NCBI RefSeq assembly: GCF_018860965.1
Contig: NZ_JAHKQF010000002.1
Location: 310,001-374,000 of the forward strand
Length of the DNA stretch: 64,000 nucleotides
Reading direction: 5' to 3'
DNA from: Alteromonas sp. C1M14
Lineage (GTDB): Bacteria; Pseudomonadota; Gammaproteobacteria; Enterobacterales; Alteromonadaceae
Below, one piece after another: positions 58,788-64,000 of this stretch; position 1 is the stretch's first letter, and each line of letters opens with the position of its first letter. Below the pieces are notes generated by a model. It was not told where the DNA came from. It worked only from the letters and a program-made list of their open reading frames with translations, and did not search any database. A program made the translations under genes and the position numbers.

Positions 58788-60701
58788 ATGGGACGTAAAA
58801 GACAAACTATTCGCGATCATAGCGCGGAATCCAATCTCTTTGCCCGGCGGGCAGCTATCTCATTGCTCATTGTACTTGTCATGCTGGGGATCGTCGTAAG
58901 CAACCTTTATATGTTGCAAGTAAAGCAACACGATGTCTATCAAACCCGATCTAACGGTAACCGAATAAAAGTCGTTCCCATCGCACCTAATCGGGGCCTT
59001 ATATACGACAGAAATGGCACCATCTTGGCAGAAAATCGCCCCGTATTTAGTTTAGAAGTGGTGCCAGAAGAGGTTGATAACTTAGACGACACCCTCGCCG
59101 AGCTTTCTCGGCTGATGGGGATCACAGAGGAAGAAAAGGAAAACTTTCTTCGCACGTACCGAGGTCAACGCCGCTTTAAACCCATTGCTTTGCGTACATC
59201 CCTTACCGAAGAAGAAGTTGCCCGTTTTTCAGCCCAACAACACCGGTTTCATGGGGTTTCCATCGAAGCGCGACTTTCTCGCTACTATCCTTATGGCGAT
59301 ACCTTAACCCACGTGCTTGGCTATGTTGCTAAAATTAATAAGAAAGATCTGCAAAAGCTAGTGGAAGCTGGCCAGGAAGCCAACTATGCCGCCACATACG
59401 ATATCGGCAAACTAGGTATCGAAAAATACCATGAAGAAGAACTACATGGCCAAGTGGGTTATCAGCAAGTCGAAGTTAATAGTCAAGGGCGTATTATTCG
59501 TACATTGAGTATTGATCCCCCCGTACCAGGTAAAGATATTGTATTAAATATCGATTTACCCTTACAACTGGCGGCAAAGCAATCGTTAAACGGCAAACGG
59601 GGCACGGTTGTTATTACCTCCCCGAAAACTGGCGGAGTGTTAGCGTTGTTTTCAAGCCCAAGTTATGATCCTAATTTATTTGTTCACGGCATAAGTCGAA
59701 AAAATTATTCTGCGTTATTAAATTCCACCGACCGGCCATTGATTAACCGTGCAACTCAAGGCCAATACCCTCCGGCGTCAACCATCAAGCCGTTACTAGG
59801 CGTAGTAGGCCTCGAAGACGGTGTTATTACGCCGGAAACAACCATCAATGATACTGGACGATACAAATTACCCAATGTCAGTCACGTTTGGCGTGACTGG
59901 AAAAAGTGGGGCCATGGTAAAGTAAATGTGGTGCGGGCTGTTACCGTGTCCTGCGACACCTTCTATTACGACCTCGCCTATAAACTGGGTATTGATAAAA
60001 TCAGTGATGCCATGACCCAATTTGGCTTTGGTGATTACACCGGTATTGATTTATACGAAGAGTCGTCGGCCAATATGCCTAGCCGAGGCTGGAAACGCGC
60101 CCGTTTTAATCAACCCTGGTACATCGGCGATACCATTCCGGTTGGCATTGGACAAAGCTATTGGACGGCAACCCCTATCCAATTAAATCAGGCCATTAAT
60201 ACGCTTATTAATCATGGCGAACGCTATGTTCCGCAGATTATTCGTGGAGTAAAAAACAAGCAAGGCGAGGAGAGCATCTCGCCGCCTAAAACCATGCGCC
60301 CTATCTCGGTGGTCGATGATGCAAACTGGGATCTCATGTTAGGGGCCATGCATAATGTGAATCATGGCGATGAAGGCACCGGTCGGCATTCTTTTTCTGA
60401 TGCTCCCTATCAATCTGGCGGCAAATCTGGCACAGCCCAGCTTTTCTCTGTGGGGCAAAATGAATCTTACGATGCCGACAATGTTTCAGAGCATTTACGT
60501 GATAACGCCATGTTTGTGGCATTTGCACCGTTTGATGATCCAGAAGTGTCGGTTACCGTTGTGGTAGAGAACGCTGGTGGTGGTAGCAGTAATGCCGCCC
60601 CTGTGGCCCGTCAGGTGATGGATTTTTATTTTCGCGATCATGATTTTATGCAACCGAAAACCGATGAAAGCAATGACAACGCAACCGCAGGTACACCGTG
60701 A
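58788..60701 (+). CDS. mrdA: Penicillin-binding protein 2 (peptidoglycan transpeptidase)
   Basis: The elongasome cross-linking enzyme that sets rod shape. The 637 residues have a cytoplasmic tail, one membrane helix (about 25-45), a dimerisation/pedestal domain and the transpeptidase domain. The active-site Ser331 lies in PPASTIKPL; the second motif is SCD (TVSCDTFYY), and the third is GGKSGTAQL. I start at ATG 58788, two bases after rlmH; an in-frame start at 58746 inside rlmH would add 14 unlikely residues. Its stop overlaps the rodA GTG start. Confidence 0.97.
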   Translation: MGRKRQTIRDHSAESNLFARRAAISLLIVLVMLGIVVSNLYMLQVKQHDVYQTRSNGNRIKVVPIAPNRGLIYDRNGTILAENRPVFSLEVVPEEVDNLDDTLAELSRLMGITEEEKENFLRTYRGQRRFKPIALRTSLTEEEVARFSAQQHRFHGVSIEARLSRYYPYGDTLTHVLGYVAKINKKDLQKLVEAGQEANYAATYDIGKLGIEKYHEEELHGQVGYQQVEVNSQGRIIRTLSIDPPVPGKDIVLNIDLPLQLAAKQSLNGKRGTVVITSPKTGGVLALFSSPSYDPNLFVHGISRKNYSALLNSTDRPLINRATQGQYPPASTIKPLLGVVGLEDGVITPETTINDTGRYKLPNVSHVWRDWKKWGHGKVNVVRAVTVSCDTFYYDLAYKLGIDKISDAMTQFGFGDYTGIDLYEESSANMPSRGWKRARFNQPWYIGDTIPVGIGQSYWTATPIQLNQAINTLINHGERYVPQIIRGVKNKQGEESISPPKTMRPISVVDDANWDLMLGAMHNVNHGDEGTGRHSFSDAPYQSGGKSGTAQLFSVGQNESYDADNVSEHLRDNAMFVAFAPFDDPEVSVTVVVENAGGGSSNAAPVARQVMDFYFRDHDFMQPKTDESNDNATAGTP

Positions 60702-61813
60702 AACGCACCACACTGAACCAAAATCAAACCACGTTTTGGCAACGTTTTCATGTTGATGGATGGTTGCTGCTGGGTCTACTGGTACTGATGACAGTAGGGT
60801 TATATACCCTTTATTCAGCTTCAGGCCAAGATCCTCTACAAATGGAAAGACAAGCCACCCGTTTAGTTATCGCCATGGGGGTCATGCTGTTTATGGCACA
60901 AGTGCCTCCAATGGCGTATCGACGACTCTCTACCTATGCTTATATCGTTGGCTTATTAATGCTGATTGCTGTATTGCTTTTTGGTGACGTAGGCAAAGGG
61001 GCTCAGCGCTGGTTAGATCTTAAATTTGTTCGTTTCCAGCCGTCTGAATTAATGAAACTGGCGGTACCTATGATGGTCGCTTGGTACATTAGTAAGTTTC
61101 CCCTTCCCCCTCGTTTAATCCAGATTGTGGGTGGCTTTTTGCTGGTCATGGTACCCACTGTATTGATTGCCAAACAACCTGATTTAGGTACCTCATTATT
61201 GATTGCCAGTTCAGGGATTTTTGCTATTTTTCTTGCCGGTATGAGTTGGCGTCTTATTGCACTTTTAACCACTATGGCTGGCGCCTTTGCGCCGATCATG
61301 TGGTTTTTCTTAATGCAGGACTACCAAAAACAACGGGTCACCACTTTTTTAAATCCAGAATCCGATCCCCTTGGTTCAGGTTATCACATCATCCAGTCGA
61401 AAATTGCCATTGGCTCTGGTGGACTGGAAGGCAAAGGTTGGCTACAAGGCACCCAGTCCCAACTTGAATTTCTACCCGAACGTCACACCGACTTCATATT
61501 CGCCGTATTTAGCGAAGAATTTGGGCTCATCGGTGTATTGGGTTTACTCAGTATTTATCTGTTTATCATTATTCGCGGTCTTATTATTGCGAACCGGGCA
61601 CAAGATGCCTACAGTAAACTGCTAGCCGGTTCCATCACCCTCACCTTCTTTGTTTATGTGTTTGTTAACATGGGAATGGTTTCAGGATTACTGCCAGTGG
61701 TAGGGGTTCCCCTTCCTTTAGTAAGTTTTGGTGGTACATCCATGGTGACTTTGATGGCAGGGTTTGGCATTCTTATGGCAATCGGCACACAAAAACGATT
61801 TTTATCCCGATAA
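60698..61813 (+). CDS. mrdB: Rod-shape peptidoglycan glycosyltransferase RodA
   Basis: A SEDS-family polymerase that works with PBP2 in the elongasome. The 371 residues form about ten membrane helices. Conserved SEDS features are KGAQRWLDLKFVRFQPSE, GSGGLEGKGWLQGTQSQ, FLPERHTDFIFAVFSEEFG, and PLPLVSFGGTSM near the C-terminus. It starts at GTG 60698, overlapping the mrdA stop by four bases (GTGA). rlpA follows with no gap. Confidence 0.97.
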   Translation: MKRTTLNQNQTTFWQRFHVDGWLLLGLLVLMTVGLYTLYSASGQDPLQMERQATRLVIAMGVMLFMAQVPPMAYRRLSTYAYIVGLLMLIAVLLFGDVGKGAQRWLDLKFVRFQPSELMKLAVPMMVAWYISKFPLPPRLIQIVGGFLLVMVPTVLIAKQPDLGTSLLIASSGIFAIFLAGMSWRLIALLTTMAGAFAPIMWFFLMQDYQKQRVTTFLNPESDPLGSGYHIIQSKIAIGSGGLEGKGWLQGTQSQLEFLPERHTDFIFAVFSEEFGLIGVLGLLSIYLFIIIRGLIIANRAQDAYSKLLAGSITLTFFVYVFVNMGMVSGLLPVVGVPLPLVSFGGTSMVTLMAGFGILMAIGTQKRFLSR

Positions 61814-62659
61814 ATGCGCACACAATTTTGGTTTTGCTTAATTACTGCATTCATGCTGACAGGTTGTCAGTCTAGTAGTCGCTACGCCCAGCATAGCGAC
61901 TCTGCGCCTACGTTTGTTTATGACGAACCAACCTATACCAACGCCGAACCTAAGTATGAACCCTATAAAGCCTTCAACAGCAGACCCTACGAGGTACTAG
62001 GGAAACGTTATTTCCCCCTGCAAACAGGCAAAGGATACGAAGCAACGGGGTTCGCTTCATGGTATGGACAAAAATTTCACGGTCACCTGACTTCTAACGG
62101 CGAAACCTATGACATGTTCGCCATGACAGCAGCCCATAAAACGCTACCTTTACCAAGCTACGTAAAAGTCACCAATTTAGAAAATGGCAAAACCGCCATC
62201 GTTCGGGTTAATGACCGCGGCCCCTTTCACGATAATCGCATTATTGATTTATCTTACGCCGCGGCAAAAAAGCTGGGCTACCATCAAAATGGCACGACTA
62301 AAGTCAAATTAGAAGTGATCTATTTCGATGAAAATAATCAGGTTACTGTGGGTAACGGCCCCACGGTTTCTTATCAGCAATACGCGGGGTTAACGCCGCA
62401 AACACCGGATGCTGACACTACTGCTAGCGCTGAAGATATTTATATTCAGGTGGCGGCCGTCAGTGATGAAACCCGTGCCCAGTCAGTATCGACCTTATTG
62501 TCGAATCTGTATAACGTTCCTGCCATCACTCCCCTTATCGATAATATTTATAAATTACGTTTAGGGCCATTAAGAGATAAGTTTAAAGTGCAACTATTGT
62601 TAGAAGACTTAAAGAAAAATGGCTATCCCGGCGCTTATCAAATCCGTGAAAACTTATGA
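61814..62659 (+). CDS. rlpA: Septal ring lytic transglycosylase RlpA
   Basis: An outer-membrane lipoprotein; relatives cleave glycan strands lacking stem peptides. The 281 residues start with a lipoprotein signal (lipobox LTGC), then the double-psi beta-barrel domain: GFASWYGQKFHG, TSNGETYDMFAMTAAHKTLPLP, VRVNDRGPF and IIDLS, including the conserved Asp and His of active RlpA. A C-terminal SPOR domain (about 205-281, IYIQVAAVSDE onward) should bind denuded glycans. It starts at the base after the rodA stop. Confidence 0.95.
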   Translation: MRTQFWFCLITAFMLTGCQSSSRYAQHSDSAPTFVYDEPTYTNAEPKYEPYKAFNSRPYEVLGKRYFPLQTGKGYEATGFASWYGQKFHGHLTSNGETYDMFAMTAAHKTLPLPSYVKVTNLENGKTAIVRVNDRGPFHDNRIIDLSYAAAKKLGYHQNGTTKVKLEVIYFDENNQVTVGNGPTVSYQQYAGLTPQTPDADTTASAEDIYIQVAAVSDETRAQSVSTLLSNLYNVPAITPLIDNIYKLRLGPLRDKFKVQLLLEDLKKNGYPGAYQIRENL

Positions 62660-62827
62660 ATACTCGCAAAAACGGGCATTCATCGGGTCACATCGCGGGA
62701 CTGACGAGGAAATAACAATTCATACTGACATTTACGCTAAACTTTTGCGATAAAACCTAGTCCAACACGAGGGCTTACGTTAAAATTCCTTCTAGTTTGT
62801 TTTAAAAAATACGGTACCAATACTCCC

Positions 62828-64000
62828 ATGTATAAAAATATAAAGTGCGCTAATCCGTCCGTCTTGCTATCCCTTATTTTATCGCTGTTTATTATCAGCT
62901 TGGCACCGGCTCGAGCCAACGTTGTTATTCCCCCTGCTCCAAGCGTTGCAGCCGAAGGTTTTGTGCTGATGGATAACGAAACCGGCCAGGTCATTGCTGA
63001 AAAAAATGCTGACATGCAATTGCCCCCTGCCAGTTTAACTAAAATGATGACCTCCTATGTCATTGGTAAAGAACTTGAAGCCGGTAACATCAGCATGGAC
63101 GACATGGTCACCATCTCGGAAAATGCGTGGGCCAAGAATTTCCCCGATTCCTCGAAGATGTTTATCGAAGTGGGTACACAAGTTAAAGTTGAAGACCTTA
63201 TCAAGGGGATCATCATTCAATCTGGTAACGATGCCTGCGTCGCCATGGCCGAACATATTGCTGGCTCTGAAAGCGCTTTTGCCAGTATGATGAATGCCCA
63301 CGCACAAGCGTTAGGTATGACGTCTTCTCACTTTGTAAATAGCCATGGTTTACATGATCCAGACCATTACGTCACGCCTCGTGACATGGCGAAATTGGCC
63401 CAAGCGTTAGTGGCCGAAACCCCCGACATTTATGCTATTTACGGCGAGAAAGAATTTACCTATAACGGCATCAAGCAATATAACCGTAATAGCTTACTAT
63501 GGGATCAAAGCCTGAACGTGGATGGTATCAAAACCGGTCACACTTCCGATGCGGGATACAGCCTGATCACCTCGGCAAAACAAGGTGATATGCGTTTAAT
63601 TTCCGTGGTTATGGGTACCGACAGCGAGCGCGCCCGTAAAGAAGAAAACAAAAAGCTGTTGCGCTACGGTTTTCGTTTCTACGAAACGGTCACTCCCTAC
63701 AAAGCCGGCGACAGCTTTGTTTCTCACCGCATTTACATGGGTGATAGAGAAACCGTAGATCTTGGAATTAATCAATCTACCCCCATTACTATTCCAAGAG
63801 GGCAAGCCGGTAAACTTGAAGCTAACTTTGAATTAGATAAAAAGCTTGAAGCTCCACTTGCCAAAGGCCAAGTTGTTGGCACCTTATATCTCCAGCTCGA
63901 TGGTAGCGACGTGGCTCAATACCCACTCGTTGCCCTCCAGGAAGTCAATGAAGGCGGATTTTTCGACCGCATCGTCGATTACCTCATGCTGCAATTAGGC
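62828..64000 (+). CDS. dacA: D-alanyl-D-alanine carboxypeptidase (PBP5/6 type), 3' end cut by window edge
   Basis: Trims the terminal D-Ala from peptidoglycan pentapeptides in the periplasm. 391 codons are present from ATG 62828 to the last base, with no stop. A signal peptide (about residues 1-30, cleavage after ARA) precedes the enzyme domain, which has the active-site Ser69 in SLTK, the SGNDAC motif, and GIKTGHT. The PBP5-type C-terminal beta domain follows, and the final residues, FFDRIVDYLML, are the start of the amphipathic membrane anchor, so only a few residues are probably missing. It is separated from rlpA by 168 bases without a visible gene. Confidence 0.96.
   Translation, partial: MYKNIKCANPSVLLSLILSLFIISLAPARANVVIPPAPSVAAEGFVLMDNETGQVIAEKNADMQLPPASLTKMMTSYVIGKELEAGNISMDDMVTISENAWAKNFPDSSKMFIEVGTQVKVEDLIKGIIIQSGNDACVAMAEHIAGSESAFASMMNAHAQALGMTSSHFVNSHGLHDPDHYVTPRDMAKLAQALVAETPDIYAIYGEKEFTYNGIKQYNRNSLLWDQSLNVDGIKTGHTSDAGYSLITSAKQGDMRLISVVMGTDSERARKEENKKLLRYGFRFYETVTPYKAGDSFVSHRIYMGDRETVDLGINQSTPITIPRGQAGKLEANFELDKKLEAPLAKGQVVGTLYLQLDGSDVAQYPLVALQEVNEGGFFDRIVDYLMLQLG

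Overview
The window is a gene-dense stretch of gammaproteobacterial chromosome, most likely from the order Alteromonadales (Alteromonas-like). This rests on gene content and order: hexameric citrate synthase, an smc-zipA-ligA cluster instead of mukBEF, msbA-lpxK-ycaR-kdsB, ftsH-folP-glmM-tpiA-secG-tRNA-Leu, leuS-lptE-holA, rsfS-rlmH-mrdA-mrdB-rlpA-dacA, an Na+/proline symporter, and several families common in marine gammaproteobacteria (DUF3429, DUF2919, DUF2878, DUF2891, DUF1244, DUF2254). I found no transposase, integrase, prophage gene, CRISPR array or rRNA. There is one tRNA gene. No stretch looks obviously foreign.

Layout. 1-5.5 kb: the 3' part of gltA, a small membrane protein, a manC-manB GDP-mannose pair (minus strand) and tcdA. 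5.6-8.5 kb: small poorly characterised genes, a GNAT acetyltransferase and rimO. 8.5-16.5 kb (minus): comEC, then the lipid A/KDO export and synthesis group msbA-lpxK-ycaR-kdsB, extended by an SDR and a Kelch protein. 16.5-24.9 kb: DUF2062, then ligA, zipA and smc (replication, division, chromosome organisation), and cysZ. 24.9-30.3 kb: a Sel1/TPR protein with a zinc-protease motif, nlpI, cdd, DUF1244 and pnp. 30.5-42.0 kb: an accessory-like segment with an HNH nuclease, an MscS channel, a putP-proB-proA proline operon, about 0.75 kb without a gene, an SDR/DUF2878 pair, a phosphatase-lipid kinase fusion, DUF2254 and a Pmp3-type peptide. 42.1-48.9 kb: tRNA-Leu(GAG), secG, tpiA, glmM, folP, ftsH, rlmE, and divergent yhbY. 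49-53.4 kb: an HSD17B10-like dehydrogenase, a DUF2891 protein and a Lon-like protease. 53.6-64 kb (plus): leuS-lptE-holA, a terminator, then the rod-shape/peptidoglycan operon rsfS-rlmH-mrdA-mrdB-rlpA-dacA, the last gene cut by the window edge.

How the genes fit together. Much of the window builds the envelope: lipid A and KDO (msbA, lpxK, kdsB), LPS transport (lptE), UDP-GlcNAc precursor (glmM), peptidoglycan elongation (mrdA, mrdB, dacA, rlpA, nlpI), division (zipA), export (secG) and membrane quality control (ftsH). A second theme is RNA and translation (pnp, rlmE, yhbY, rimO, tcdA, leuS, rsfS, rlmH). A third is osmotic adaptation by proline (putP-proB-proA next to an MscS channel).

Most notable observations. 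(1) The two ends of a well known E. coli block, secG-tRNA-Leu and pnp-nlpI, are both here in the expected order and orientation, but rimP-nusA-infB-rbfA-truB-rpsO, which lies between them in E. coli, is replaced by about 11.5 kb of unrelated genes. (2) putP has a strong predicted promoter followed at once by an intrinsic terminator-like hairpin, which suggests attenuation or a tiny RNA. (3) A membrane protein fuses a CX5R phosphatase to a diacylglycerol-kinase-type lipid kinase. (4) A Sel1/TPR protein carries an HExxHxxGxxDEY motif like that of M64 zinc peptidases. No convincing defence, secretion or biosynthetic system of a new kind was seen.
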